Shown here in pieces: positions 9,157 through 19,825 of a stretch of 64,000 nucleotides of DNA. Both the position numbers and the translations under genes were made by a program. The DNA lies in contig CAKRTS010000004.1 of assembly GCA_934402315.1 (NCBI GenBank), positions 62,001 to 126,000 of the forward strand. Reading direction: 5' to 3'. Each line of letters starts with the position of its first letter. Position 1 is the stretch's first letter. The stretch comes from an uncultured Acetatifactor sp. Its GTDB lineage: Bacteria; Bacillota; Clostridia; Lachnospirales; Lachnospiraceae. The notes below the pieces were generated by a model. The model ran no database searches. It was not told the DNA's origin and saw only the letters and a program-made list of their open reading frames with translations.

Positions 9157-10710
9157 TCAGTTCCTTCCGTCTTCATACCGGAAGAAATCAAAGTCCGCGG
9201 GTTTACGGCTTCCGCAGCCGCCGTTGTTGGCATAAATGCCGGTCAGTGTGCCCGTATGCCGCTTAGGATCATCCGGCACGCCCTCGTCCGCAAGGAAACA
9301 GCAGTCCTCCACGCTCCCAATCTTCTCCCATTCCACATCGTCATAGCTATAATAGAAGTTCCTCCGCTGATGCTCTGTAACCACCTTAAGGAATACCGGC
9401 TGCTCCTTCACCCCGGAGATCTCTGCAATCAGCTCTTCGCCGTGGTACCGGTTACTGACCAGCTGAATTTTTCTCCCGCCCTCATAGCAGACCGCGCAGC
9501 GGATATAAGTCACTGTACTGTAATAGCAGGTAAGCCCCGCCTGCTCTCCATCCCTGTCCGGATAAAATTCGAGCTTTGTCACGGCTGTGAAGGCAAGCTC
9601 CTGCTCCCGTCTGAGCAGCGTATTCTTTGCCCGAAGCTCATTCAGCTGTCCGTCTCCTGTCCAGATCCGGAAGAAGCCGGGGCGCTCCGTCAGACTGCAA
9701 TTGCCTCTGTCCGGGTTTCTTACAAATTCCCACTCCAAGGACAGCTCCTCCCTGTCAAAGTCATCCTGCACCTCTCTCGCAAAGACATGCTCCGGCAGAT
9801 CGGGAGCCTTCTGCACAAGGCTCGGCCCTCTTCCTTCATTTATGGTGAACCAGCCGTCCTCTGTCCACTGTACCGGATCAAGCGCCGTCTCTCTGCCGAT
9901 CGTCGTGAACCGTCCTTCGTTCGGTCTGCCGCAGAGATAATAGCACCACCAGTTTCCCTTCTGATCCTGCACCAGCTTGCCGTGTCCCGCACGCTGAACC
10001 GGTGCGTTTTCATCCATCTGACGCATAACCGGATTATAGGGCGAGTTCTCATAGTCTCCGTACAGCGTCCTGCTTCTCGCAGCATTGATCCCGTGCCCGT
10101 AGCCCGTGCCGCCCTCCGCCACCATGGCATAATAAAAGCCGTCCTTTTGAAACAGGTGCGGGCCCTCCGGGCAGCGCTCACCGGTTCCCGCCCATGCTGT
10201 TTTCATTTCTCCCGCAAGGTGAAGCGAATCCTGCGAGAGCGGAACCGTCTGGGCTGCCGGCGCGATTACCATATACCGCTTCCCATTTTCATCCACAAAA
10301 TGGGAGGGATCGATATTGTCCACCTCAAGGCAGACCGGCTTACTGTATGGCCCTTCCGGCCGCTCCGCCGTCATGACAAGCTGTCTGCGCATGACATTGC
10401 TGCCCCTTTTTCCGTCCGCATTCAGACGCAGCGTGGCAAAAATGTAATAGATTCCGTCCACGCAGGAAATGTCCGGCGCCCAGATGCCGTGGGAATCCCG
10501 GATTGCACTCAGATCAAGCCATTCCGGGTTCGTGATCGCATGTCCGACAATATGCCAGTGCACCATGTCGCGGGAATGAGAAATCGGAATTGCCGGAAAA
10601 TACTGAAAACTGGAATTCACCATGTAAAAATCATCGCCCACCCGGATGACCGAGGGGTCAGGGAAAAACCCTCTCTGCACCGGGTTGCTGTATGTTCTGT
10701 CGTCCTTCAT
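9157..10710 (-). CDS. Glycoside hydrolase family 43 (beta-xylosidase/arabinofuranosidase-like)
   Basis: This 517-residue enzyme has the GH43 five-bladed propeller signatures: NPVQRGFFPDPSVIR with the catalytic-base Asp, YMVNSSFQYFPAIPI, SRDMVHW, HGIWAPDIS, and CPEGPHLFQKDG with the likely general-acid Glu. The C-terminal third (from about residue 320) looks like the beta-sandwich domain found in XynB-type members. There is no signal peptide, so it probably acts inside the cell on short xylo- or arabino-oligosaccharides. It begins 20 bases after the ABC exporter gene and is the last gene of the LytTR-LiaF-ABC-GH43 run. Exact substrate cannot be read from sequence. Confidence 0.9.
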   Translation of the reverse strand: MKDDRTYSNPVQRGFFPDPSVIRVGDDFYMVNSSFQYFPAIPISHSRDMVHWHIVGHAITNPEWLDLSAIRDSHGIWAPDISCVDGIYYIFATLRLNADGKRGSNVMRRQLVMTAERPEGPYSKPVCLEVDNIDPSHFVDENGKRYMVIAPAAQTVPLSQDSLHLAGEMKTAWAGTGERCPEGPHLFQKDGFYYAMVAEGGTGYGHGINAARSRTLYGDYENSPYNPVMRQMDENAPVQRAGHGKLVQDQKGNWWCYYLCGRPNEGRFTTIGRETALDPVQWTEDGWFTINEGRGPSLVQKAPDLPEHVFAREVQDDFDREELSLEWEFVRNPDRGNCSLTERPGFFRIWTGDGQLNELRAKNTLLRREQELAFTAVTKLEFYPDRDGEQAGLTCYYSTVTYIRCAVCYEGGRKIQLVSNRYHGEELIAEISGVKEQPVFLKVVTEHQRRNFYYSYDDVEWEKIGSVEDCCFLADEGVPDDPKRHTGTLTGIYANNGGCGSRKPADFDFFRYEDGRN

Positions 10711-10729
10711 CTGCCTTGCCTCTCACAAA

Positions 10730-12436
10730 CTATTCTCTGCTGACCTGATACAAGGAATAGAAATACCCCTTCTGCTCCATCAGCTCTCCAAAGGTTCCCT
10801 CCTCTTCCACATGTCCGTTCTTCATCACGACAATGCCATCGAACCGGTTCAGAACCTTTTCATCCAGTTTATGCGTGACAATAAGCCTTGTCAAGCCGTC
10901 GATATCCAGAATTGCGTTAGTGACACTGTCTGCTGTCTCGGCATCGAGCGCCGAGGTTGCCTCATCCACCAATAACACCTGTGATTTTCTTAAAAGGCTT
11001 CTCGCAATCGAAATGCGCTGCTTCTCTCCGCCCGAAAGATGGATGCCACCCTCGCCGCAGTCATAATCCCAGCCCTTCTCCTCGATCAGCTGTCTCAGCC
11101 CCGCCTTCTCCGCTGCCGCTTTCACGACATCATCGGGAAACTCCTTAAACATACAGATGTTTCTCCGTATGGTATCGTCGAAGACAAAAACATTCTGCTG
11201 GATCACCGAAACCACATCAAAAATGCTGTCGGGATTTACCTTCTTCAGTTCCTTTCCGCCCATCGTGACCTTTCCCTCATAGCCGCCGAAGTTTCCCATG
11301 ACAAGGTTCAGCAGCGTCGATTTGCCGGAGCCGGAGCCGCCGACGATAGCATAGCTCTTCCCCGCTCCGAACCGCAGACTGACATCCTTCAGCACCGGTT
11401 TTTCCGCCTCATAGGAAAAGTCCACATGTTCAAAGCAGATTCCGTCTCCCACAGAATCAATGACCTCGTCCTTTCCTTCCGCGCTGTTCTCCTCGCAGTA
11501 TGCGCTCAGCTTCTCGATCAGCCCCAGCGCTGCCTTTTTGTCGGCAAGCAGTGTCGGAAGTGTATTTAACGGCTGAAGAATATAGTTCATCATCTGGACG
11601 AAGGCGATGACAACACCCACGGTAATCCGCCCTTTGATCGCCATATACGCCCCGAAAACAAATACGCCGATCTGGACGGCGAATGCCGTCAGCCCCGAGA
11701 TAATCTGAACCAGCTGTGAGGTTTTCTTCCGCTTACATTTGATCTGTTCCAGCTGTCCGTTTCTCTCCTCGAACAATCTGGACGTCTCCTCCTGCGCCTG
11801 AAAGCTCTTTACAACGCCAAAGCCGCTCAGAAGATCCTTCACCATGGCAACAAAATCCGCGTTCCGTGCGCTGATCTCCTTCTCCTGTTCCGCTACCCTG
11901 CTGCCGAACACGATGGCGACAGCCATCGGGGCGATACAGAGAACAATCACGAGCAGAGTCATTTCCCAGCTGTAATAAAACATCAGGCTCAGCGACAGAA
12001 CCGCCGTCAGCACCGCCTCCATGATACCCACATCCGCCAGAAGATAGTTTGACTCGATCGATGTGACATCATTTGTCAGCGCCGAAATATAATTACTACT
12101 GTTATTTTTATTAAAAGCGCCGATGCTATGCGATGTGATGTCCCTGAATGCCAGATTGCGGTAGCCCGTCACAGCCCTCCTCATGAAATTGAATTTCACG
12201 CTCCGCAGGAGGAAGAACGCGGCAGCACATCCCAGCAGGAAAAGGACAACCATGACAAGCTCCTGCTTCAATTGTTCCAGCGTTCCTCCGCTTGCGAGAT
12301 CCATCAGTTTCTTAATCAGACCAGCCAGCCCGATCTGAACGAAGCTGACTCCGATCGTTGCCGCAATTGTTAAAACATAATTTAACTTATTTTTCTCATA
12401 AAAAGCATGAATATATCTCTTTGCTGATTTCTGCAT
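10730..12436 (-). CDS. ABC exporter (fused membrane and ATPase domains)
   Basis: The product of about 568 residues has an N-terminal half with roughly six membrane helices (type IV exporter fold) and a C-terminal ATPase with Walker A GGSGSGKST (about residue 365), signature LSGGEKQR and Walker B VLLVDEATSALDA, followed by an H-loop THKLDE. Such proteins act as dimers to export peptides, lipids or drugs; the substrate is unknown. I prefer the start at 12436 (MQKSAKRY), where GGAG lies six bases upstream; ATG at 12448 and a GTG at 12454 are also possible. It follows the LiaF-like gene and precedes GH43. Confidence 0.88.
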   Translation of the reverse strand: MQKSAKRYIHAFYEKNKLNYVLTIAATIGVSFVQIGLAGLIKKLMDLASGGTLEQLKQELVMVVLFLLGCAAAFFLLRSVKFNFMRRAVTGYRNLAFRDITSHSIGAFNKNNSSNYISALTNDVTSIESNYLLADVGIMEAVLTAVLSLSLMFYYSWEMTLLVIVLCIAPMAVAIVFGSRVAEQEKEISARNADFVAMVKDLLSGFGVVKSFQAQEETSRLFEERNGQLEQIKCKRKKTSQLVQIISGLTAFAVQIGVFVFGAYMAIKGRITVGVVIAFVQMMNYILQPLNTLPTLLADKKAALGLIEKLSAYCEENSAEGKDEVIDSVGDGICFEHVDFSYEAEKPVLKDVSLRFGAGKSYAIVGGSGSGKSTLLNLVMGNFGGYEGKVTMGGKELKKVNPDSIFDVVSVIQQNVFVFDDTIRRNICMFKEFPDDVVKAAAEKAGLRQLIEEKGWDYDCGEGGIHLSGGEKQRISIARSLLRKSQVLLVDEATSALDAETADSVTNAILDIDGLTRLIVTHKLDEKVLNRFDGIVVMKNGHVEEEGTFGELMEQKGYFYSLYQVSRE

Positions 12437-12461
12437 TTTGCTCTCCATCCTCACCGCTTCT

Positions 12462-13181
12462 TTAAATTCTTTGAATAACTAATGCACCGAAGGATACCCT
12501 TCCGTCGACATAAAGCGTATTTACGGCTGCGCCGTTCCCGTCCATCTCCGAACCTCCCGCGAAGGCTCTGCTGGTATTATCCACGATACTCCAGTTTTCG
12601 GGAACATGCAGAACCACCTTGCCGAAGGAGACATTTACCCTTGCAGTGGCGACGGCGTTCGGTAAAATTGCGTCCGAAAAGTAAATTTCCTCCGAACCAA
12701 ATGTGCACTCCGCATTGACAGACTCAACCTCTCCCGTGATGTATTTCACCGTGCTTCCGAATGTCGTTTTCAGATAGATCTGTGTGCCTTCCCGGCGCTC
12801 CTCGTCAACCGTAATATTTTCCCCGTCCTGCTCAATCTTCCATTCAATTTTTCTTCGGAAGCGCGGGAACAGCATATTCAGGCCTGCCGCCATGAGCAGC
12901 GCAGCTCCCAACACCGGCCACGGCGTGATGGCTTCCAGATGCAGCAGTTCATCATTCACAATAATCAGGAAGGCAATGGCTAAAAGCATCTCCCAAAAGC
13001 TTCTTTTAATAATGCCGTTGATAAAGATTCCCACAAGGGCTATGCTGAACACGATCGACCAGATTCCGATCCCTTCGAGGAAGCCCAGCTTATTGACAAT
13101 AAATGCAATTGCTGCCAGTATGAGCAATATGCCCCAGAATATATTTCCCTTCTGCACCTTCAATGATACCTTACCCTTCAT
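12462..13181 (-). CDS. LiaF-like membrane protein
   Basis: The product of about 239 residues has four hydrophobic segments in its first 110 residues (FWGILLILAAIAFIVN and following) and a C-terminal beta-rich region with VNAECTFGSEEIYFSDA and ARVNVSFGKVVLHVPENW. This resembles the LiaF C-terminal domain linked to cell-wall-stress sensing. ATG at 13181 follows a GGTAGGG ribosome site and lies 17 bases after the LytTR gene stop; a longer frame overlapping that gene is less likely. The pair LytTR regulator plus LiaF-like membrane protein suggests a small envelope-stress or autoregulatory unit controlling the downstream ABC exporter. Function is inferred. Confidence 0.75.
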   Translation of the reverse strand: MKGKVSLKVQKGNIFWGILLILAAIAFIVNKLGFLEGIGIWSIVFSIALVGIFINGIIKRSFWEMLLAIAFLIIVNDELLHLEAITPWPVLGAALLMAAGLNMLFPRFRRKIEWKIEQDGENITVDEERREGTQIYLKTTFGSTVKYITGEVESVNAECTFGSEEIYFSDAILPNAVATARVNVSFGKVVLHVPENWSIVDNTSRAFAGGSEMDGNGAAVNTLYVDGRVSFGALVIQRI

Positions 13182-13200
13182 TTTCCCTACCCTTTCCTTT

Positions 13201-13662
13201 CTATCGGCCGAGCCGTCTCTCATTTAACCGTTCTACCAGCAGTCTGTAATAGCTTCTGGACACCATTGCCTTCTTCCTGCTGCCTGTAAATTCCACTGTG
13301 CTGGATGCCGTCAGATTCCTCGTTATGGAGTAAATACAATCCAGATTGACAATGGATGATTTGGATATCCTCATAAAACTTCCCGGCAGAATCTCCTCCA
13401 GCTCATACAGCTTGTAATTGCAGGAGAAAATTTTATCCGCTGTGTGCGCCCGCAGCTCCCGCCCCTCCGTCTCAAAGAAATAGATTTCCTCAATCGGGAC
13501 ATAGAAATCTGTCTCTCCGCTGCTCAGGGTCAGACAGCGCTTCCCATTGTTCTGTTTTGAGAGATAATTCTGCAGACCGACCACGGAGTCATTCAGGCTT
13601 GCGCACCGGATGATTACTTCTTCCTCCTCCAGTCCTTCCTCAATCTCAATTTTGACCTTCAT
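13201..13662 (-). CDS. LytTR-family DNA-binding regulator
   Basis: The 153-residue protein has a short N-terminal part rich in Glu and a C-terminal LytTR DNA-binding domain: IEEIYFFETEGRELRAHTADK, ELEEILPGSFMRISKSSIVNLDCI and AMVSRSYYRLLVERL. There is no receiver domain, so it is a stand-alone regulator. It is the first gene of a minus-strand run with the LiaF-like protein, the ABC exporter and GH43, which it probably controls. Confidence 0.88.
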   Translation of the reverse strand: MKVKIEIEEGLEEEEVIIRCASLNDSVVGLQNYLSKQNNGKRCLTLSSGETDFYVPIEEIYFFETEGRELRAHTADKIFSCNYKLYELEEILPGSFMRISKSSIVNLDCIYSITRNLTASSTVEFTGSRKKAMVSRSYYRLLVERLNERRLGR

Positions 13663-13821
13663 ATGTCCCCACCTGTTTTTTATTCAGCCCGGAAATACAG
13701 TGCTGTTCCTGCGCCATCCTTCCCGCTGCCTACAATTACAGTATACAGATGATCCCGAATCTGTAAATACATCCGGCGCAAGAGGTAAATATTCCTGCGT
13801 GAAAAGTCACGGAAGACACCT

Positions 13822-13851
13822 AAAAAAGCGCCGGAGTTCTCACTCCGACGC
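13822..13851 (-). terminator. Rho-independent terminator of the glycosyl/acyltransferase operon
   Basis: On the minus strand GCGTCGGAGT pairs with ACTCCGGCGC around a four-base loop and is followed by TTTTTT. The stem overlaps the stop codon of the last acyltransferase gene (13840-13842). Confidence 0.88.
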
Positions 13852-14613
13852 CTTTCTGTATTCGATTACCTCATAATCGCTTTCTTTGCTCCGCTCCAGC
13901 ATACACCGGTAAACACGGTCCCGCAGCTCCTGCTGCCTCTCCTTCGGCTTCAGCTTCTCATCCGGATAGAACGGCCCGTCAATGTAAGTGACGATATTGA
14001 CCTTCCCCGATCTGCCCCGCCGCTTATGATAGGTGTTCGTCAGCGCATACACCGGGCAGTTTAAGCTGACCGGATAACGGAAGGATACCGCCTTAAACGG
14101 TCTGATCCCCGTATAGTACGGCCAGATATGCGCCTCCGGGTAGATCGTGACGGAATAGTTTCTGGCAATCTTGTCCTCCACCGACCGGATGAAATTCTTC
14201 ATTCCGCCCAGATCACAGGGAATCGGGATCGCCCCGAGCATCTCAACAAGATGCCGCAGCCCGGGCATGGAGACATTCTCCGGGTTCACAATGAAAAAAT
14301 TCCGGTGCGGATAGTTTGCGAGACTGGGGATGAAGGTATCCGCAAACGGCTGGGTATGGTTCCCGTAAATAAAATAACCACTGTTACGGCACTCCTTCAG
14401 CTTCTCCTTCCCCACATATTTCAGGTGAAATTTAAGCTTCTGGTAGAAAAATTTAACCGGCATGCTGAGCACGTTCTGAACCACCAGCGAGCAGAAGTTC
14501 CAGATACGCCCATGGAAATAGCGGAAATCCTTGTCTATCACCCGTGCCTTGATCTGTGCCTCCGAAAATTCATCATTCAGTTCGTCCGTGTAATATATGA
14601 TCCTTTTACTCAT
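13840..14613 (-). CDS. PlsC-like lysophospholipid acyltransferase (second copy)
   Basis: The product of about 257 residues has an HxxxxD-type acyltransferase motif in YGNHTQPFAD (near residue 82), a later FIVNPENVS segment and YPEAHIWPYYTG, resembling the acceptor-binding EG/PE motif of the PlsC family. Such enzymes move an acyl chain from acyl-ACP or acyl-CoA onto a lipid or glycolipid hydroxyl at the membrane. The ATG at 14613 overlaps the end of the upstream acyltransferase, giving translational coupling. As the last of four coupled genes (GT8, GT8, PlsC, PlsC) it may acylate a glycolipid or surface polymer precursor; the acceptor is unknown. Confidence 0.82.
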   Translation of the reverse strand: MSKRIIYYTDELNDEFSEAQIKARVIDKDFRYFHGRIWNFCSLVVQNVLSMPVKFFYQKLKFHLKYVGKEKLKECRNSGYFIYGNHTQPFADTFIPSLANYPHRNFFIVNPENVSMPGLRHLVEMLGAIPIPCDLGGMKNFIRSVEDKIARNYSVTIYPEAHIWPYYTGIRPFKAVSFRYPVSLNCPVYALTNTYHKRRGRSGKVNIVTYIDGPFYPDEKLKPKERQQELRDRVYRCMLERSKESDYEVIEYRKASE

Positions 14614-15508
14614 TTTCCGTACTGTATTCCAGCGGAATCCCATAGAATTCCTCATAAATATGCTTCCACACACTATAGTTGCCGTCGCGCATCGCCTTGA
14701 CCTGCTCCCGCTCCGTCAGCCCGCTCTGCGGATAGATGGGCTTATCGATGAACACCGTGTACTCCTGCACCGGGAAACCGTCAGGTCCGTAAGTCCCGCT
14801 GTCCTCCATCGTGATAAAAATCGGAAGCACGGGAACATGGTTCTTTGCCGCAAACTTAAACGCTCCGTTCTTTAACGGCTTCGGCTTCCTGTAGTTCCAC
14901 CATAAGCTCTGCTCCGGATAGATCAGGATAAAATCGCCCCTGCGCAGAATCTTATCAACCGCCTGCAGAAAATTGTACATGGTCTTCTTGTTCTGGCTGA
15001 GCGGAAGGGTATTGCAGTTGCGGAACAGAAATCCGTAAAAGCCCGGGAAATTCGTATAATTTCCCTCCCGGATGACCTTGAACAGCTGCTTCTTCCGGTA
15101 ATGGACAGAGGTCTGGAACAGATGCTCCACCGTGAAACAGTCAAAGGGATTGAAATGGTTGCAGGTGATTACCGCCCCGGACTGCAGGCCATTCAGATAC
15201 TCCATGCCCTTGACATCCTTTATCACAAGCTTCCCATCCTTCAGGATTCCCTTCAGGAACTGCTCTGCAACGGCATATGCCAGCTTCACCTTGACCTTGC
15301 TTGCCGGCTTCACACGAAGATAGTCGATCTGGTCCGGCTGCAACGGAAGTGTCGGCGGATCCTCCTCCGCGTCCACGTCAAACCTGCCTTCTCTCTCCAG
15401 CTGTTCAATTCTCTCCAGAACCGCCAGTCTGTCCGCTGCCTTCCCGGGTGGCTGCTGTGCCTTGCTGTCTGCACTCTCCGGGCTGGTCTTATTAAGCTTT
15501 TCCTTCAT
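14606..15508 (-). CDS. PlsC-like acyltransferase (first copy)
   Basis: The product of about 300 residues carries the acyltransferase motif CNHFNPFD (HxxxxD), then GFLFRNCNTLPL and IYPEQSLWWN, matching PlsC-type motifs II and III. A charged N-terminal extension of about 60 residues precedes the domain. The ATG at 15508 lies directly after the GT8 stop, with GAGG close by. It is more than twice as divergent from the next gene as recent duplicates would be, so the two acyltransferases probably have different acceptors. Confidence 0.83.
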   Translation of the reverse strand: MKEKLNKTSPESADSKAQQPPGKAADRLAVLERIEQLEREGRFDVDAEEDPPTLPLQPDQIDYLRVKPASKVKVKLAYAVAEQFLKGILKDGKLVIKDVKGMEYLNGLQSGAVITCNHFNPFDCFTVEHLFQTSVHYRKKQLFKVIREGNYTNFPGFYGFLFRNCNTLPLSQNKKTMYNFLQAVDKILRRGDFILIYPEQSLWWNYRKPKPLKNGAFKFAAKNHVPVLPIFITMEDSGTYGPDGFPVQEYTVFIDKPIYPQSGLTEREQVKAMRDGNYSVWKHIYEEFYGIPLEYSTENE

Positions 15509-15512
15509 CTCC

Positions 15513-16454
15513 TCACCGCCTGTTCTTTCTGTCATCTCCCACGCAATCCGCTTCCTTCTTTGCGAGCTTCAGCAGTCTCTCATGGGACTGCTCACCCTTG
15601 ATCCGGTCTTCCTCGGTAAAGTTCTCCTTGATCTCGTGGATGACATCAATATATTCCGTCTGCTGTGCGTACATCCAGAAAAATTCCTGATACATAATGT
15701 CTTCAAAATGCCACGGCTTGAAGGCAAGATTGAAATGTACCAGCTTGACGTCCTCCGTCTTGATCTTCGGGTCGGGAATCGGCATTCTGTCCCATGTCTT
15801 ATCGACAATCTTTACGCGCCCCTTGCAGAGACGGTTGAGATAATCCTGATCCTGAGCGACAGAAAACTTGATCTTATCTAAAACATATGTGAATTTCTCC
15901 TGAAACTTGAATCTGCGGAGCTGATCCAGATTCATCAGCAGCACTCCCGCGTTAAAATACTTCCGGCAGTCCGCAACGCCTACGACCTTTTCCACATAAT
16001 CGCAGAAGATCGGGCTGCTCAGAACTGCGTCATCCGGTGCCGCCGCCACAAGGTTATCCCCCATGTCGGTATTGTACAGCTTCGCAATGTCGTCCAGAAT
16101 GACAATGTCGCTGTCGAGATAAAGCACCTTGTCATACTGAGGGTACAGATTCGGCAGGAACAGTCTGAAATAGGTCGTCGCCGAATAATAATCCCTCGTA
16201 TAGAGCTTATCCTTCACCTTTTTTATATAATAATTCAGATCCACAAATTCAATATCGACATTTTCTCTCTCATATTTTCCGATCTTCCGCTTATTCTCCT
16301 CGGAAATATCTGTGTTCAAAATCTTAACGAGATAAGTATTCTCCGGCGAACAATTATCAATCATAGACTGAAGTGCCACCGCGAGAAACGGACAATATCC
16401 GTCATCCACCGCGAAGAAAATCGGTATTTCCCTGCTCATCACCGGCTTTGCCAT
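15513..16454 (-). CDS. Glycosyltransferase family 8 protein
   Basis: The 313-residue protein has GT8 hallmarks: PIFFAVDDGYCPFLAVALQS at the N-terminus, the metal- and nucleotide-sugar-binding YLDSDIVIL (DxD), KYFNAGVLLMNL and HFNLAFKPWH. These retaining transferases use UDP-sugars, commonly UDP-glucose or UDP-galactose. The start at 16454 has GGAGG ten bases upstream. It sits between another GT8 gene and two acyltransferases, suggesting a role in building a cell-surface glycolipid or polysaccharide. Confidence 0.9.
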   Translation of the reverse strand: MAKPVMSREIPIFFAVDDGYCPFLAVALQSMIDNCSPENTYLVKILNTDISEENKRKIGKYERENVDIEFVDLNYYIKKVKDKLYTRDYYSATTYFRLFLPNLYPQYDKVLYLDSDIVILDDIAKLYNTDMGDNLVAAAPDDAVLSSPIFCDYVEKVVGVADCRKYFNAGVLLMNLDQLRRFKFQEKFTYVLDKIKFSVAQDQDYLNRLCKGRVKIVDKTWDRMPIPDPKIKTEDVKLVHFNLAFKPWHFEDIMYQEFFWMYAQQTEYIDVIHEIKENFTEEDRIKGEQSHERLLKLAKKEADCVGDDRKNRR

Positions 16455-16476
16455 CTTGTTAAATCCTCCGTTTCCG

Positions 16477-17313
16477 TTATCGGCCGATCCGGCCTTTTTC
16501 ATAGTCCGCCTTCCATGCAAGATACTCCTTCAGATCTTCATCAAAGGCATGGCAGTTGAGATATTTGTGAATTTCCTCCACCTGCCACTGCTTATAATTC
16601 TCTGTATGCGGATAGGGTCTGAACATCAGCCGCTTGCAGAAATGGCAGACGACCGTATCCTTCTTGTTAAATTTAGACTGTTCGTTATAAATCCGCGGGA
16701 TCAGCTTCTTCCTCGTTGTCGCCTTAAAGATCGCCGACTGATCCGCAAAAAGAAGCTTTTTCGTCCGGATCAGTGCCCTTGCCTTCATGAGCAGCCCGGT
16801 CTTCCTTATCATCTCCATATTCAGGAGCAGCATTCCCGCGTTAAAATAATCCGGGCGGATCAGCCAGCAGCCGTATTTCTCCTTCACCGCCGCATACTCA
16901 TAGCCGGTCACATCAATCTCCCAGAGCTGCCGTATATCGTTCGCTATCATAATATCAATGTCCAGATACAGCAGCTTATCCGGTATCTGCGGAAATCTGT
17001 CCGCAAGCAGCCGGAGCAGTGTATAAGGCGTACAATACGCTGTCTCGTTGACACAGCCGCCGAATTCCTGCTCGTACAGCTCTGTCACATCAAGCTTTTC
17101 CACCAGATTATTCGGATTCTTCTGCCGGATCACATGATTCAGAAATGCGATCTGCTCCTCTGTGATCGCCGTGAAGTCCGCCCGCAGTCTGGTCAGCTCC
17201 ATCGTCATAATATAGACATGGATCGTCTCCTTTGTCCTGTTCGTCATGGAGATCAGCTGCGTCAGCGCTCCGTCAAATACCTTTTCGTTTCCACAAAGCA
17301 GGATATTAACCAT
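16477..17313 (-). CDS. Glycosyltransferase family 8 protein
   Basis: The 278-residue protein has MVNILLCGNEKVFDGALTQ, the DxD-type LYLDIDIMI, YFNAGMLLLNMEMI and CHFCKRLMFRPY, so it is a second, clearly divergent GT8 enzyme. The start at 17313 is preferred because GGGGG lies four bases upstream; longer frames reach 17445 but would run over the likely promoter. It is the first gene of the GT8-GT8-PlsC-PlsC run. Confidence 0.87.
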   Translation of the reverse strand: MVNILLCGNEKVFDGALTQLISMTNRTKETIHVYIMTMELTRLRADFTAITEEQIAFLNHVIRQKNPNNLVEKLDVTELYEQEFGGCVNETAYCTPYTLLRLLADRFPQIPDKLLYLDIDIMIANDIRQLWEIDVTGYEYAAVKEKYGCWLIRPDYFNAGMLLLNMEMIRKTGLLMKARALIRTKKLLFADQSAIFKATTRKKLIPRIYNEQSKFNKKDTVVCHFCKRLMFRPYPHTENYKQWQVEEIHKYLNCHAFDEDLKEYLAWKADYEKGRIGR

Positions 17314-17389
17314 ATTTCCCCCGTTTTCCATCCCGCTGCGGTTATTCCCTTTCCTCAGCCGGATAGCGTTTTTCGTCAGCGACAGATGG

Positions 17390-17395
17390 ATTATA
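17390..17395 (-). promoter_or_regulatory. Extended -10 promoter element before the GT8 operon
   Basis: On the minus strand TGATATAAT is an extended -10 sequence with a perfect TATAAT hexamer, about 77 bases before the GT8 start. No strong -35 box was found. Confidence 0.5.
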
Positions 17396-17492
17396 TCATA
17401 TCGCCCATCAAATAGAAAGAGCCTATTTCCGCTCTGCAAATACACATTACATGGTTTTCATTACTATGTCAAGTAGTTCCAATGTTTTCCAC

Positions 17493-17528
17493 AAAAAAAG
17501 AGACGGGCAGTTTATTCTGTCCGTCTCT
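17493..17528 (-). terminator. Rho-independent terminator after groEL
   Basis: On the minus strand AGAGACGGACAG pairs with CTGCCCGTCTCT with one mismatch, and is followed by seven T residues. Confidence 0.9.
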
Positions 17529-17561
17529 CTGCTTTGTCTGTATTTACTTTCCGGCTGCCGC

Positions 17562-19202
<1,641 letters not shown>

Positions 19203-19247
19203 TTATGATTTCATTCTTTTTTCGTTTTCCGTCCCGAAAGACGCTTC

Positions 19248-19532
19248 TTACTGGATCACTGCCAGAATATCGTTCTGCTTCACAATGATGTATTCCTCAT
19301 TGTCAAGCTTTACTTCGGTTCCTGCATACTTGGAGTAGATGACCTGATCTCCGGCCTTAACCTCCATCTTGATCTCCTTGCCGTCAACAACTCCGCCTGG
19401 GCCTACTGCAATTACCTCCGCCTGCTGGGGCTTCTCTTTATTCTGTCCGGGAAGTACGATACCTGACTTGGTCGTCTCCTCCGCAACCAACTGCTTTAAT
19501 ACAACTCTGTCACCTAACGGTACTAATTTCAT
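19248..19532 (-). CDS. groES: Co-chaperonin GroES (Hsp10)
   Basis: The 94-residue protein matches GroES, with MKLVPLGDRVVLKQL at the start, the mobile-loop region ETTKSGIVLPG, and GDQVIYSKYAGTEVKLD near the end. It caps the GroEL ring. It is the first gene of the groESL operon, downstream of a perfect CIRCE operator. Confidence 0.98.
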   Translation of the reverse strand: MKLVPLGDRVVLKQLVAEETTKSGIVLPGQNKEKPQQAEVIAVGPGGVVDGKEIKMEVKAGDQVIYSKYAGTEVKLDNEEYIIVKQNDILAVIQ

Positions 19533-19567
19533 GGTATTTCCTCCTTATATTCTCAAAAAGCTTCTTG

Positions 19568-19594
19568 TTAGCACTCGTTTAATCCGAGTGCTAA
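19568..19594 (-). promoter_or_regulatory. CIRCE operator (HrcA binding site)
   Basis: TTAGCACTC, nine bases, GAGTGCTAA is a perfect match to the CIRCE consensus. It lies between the groES promoter and the groES start, so HrcA should repress groESL at normal temperature. hrcA itself is not in this window. Confidence 0.97.
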
Positions 19595-19606
19595 TCGTTA
19601 AGACAT

Positions 19607-19635
19607 ATATTAGTTTTATATGCTTCGATTTACAA
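19607..19635 (-). promoter_or_regulatory. groESL promoter
   Basis: On the minus strand TTGTAA (19630-19635) and TAATAT (19607-19612) are 17 bases apart, just upstream of the CIRCE element. Confidence 0.7.
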
Positions 19636-19765
19636 ACATATTCTCAGCTGTTTATAATTTTCATTCTCTCGTTTTCTCCGTTTTTCTTTTGTTTTCTCTC
19701 GTTTTCTTATTTCACTTCCAAAAAGCAGATTTAATATTTCCTTTAGAAATAGGAAAAACGGAACT

Positions 19766-19795
19766 AAAAAGGACACCCCCGGAGGCAGCATGTCC
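19766..19795 (-). terminator. Possible terminator after the membrane protein gene at 19826
   Basis: On the minus strand GGACA pairs with TGTCC around a GC-rich loop and is followed by TTTTT. The stem is short, so this is tentative. Confidence 0.45.
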
Positions 19796-19825
19796 GCCGG
19801 AGATGCCCATAAAATACAGCATTCC

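Noticed and set aside
9118..10743. Plus-strand frame of about 540 codons opposite the GH43 gene
   Set aside because: No recognised domain. The minus strand encodes a complete GH43 enzyme with catalytic motifs.
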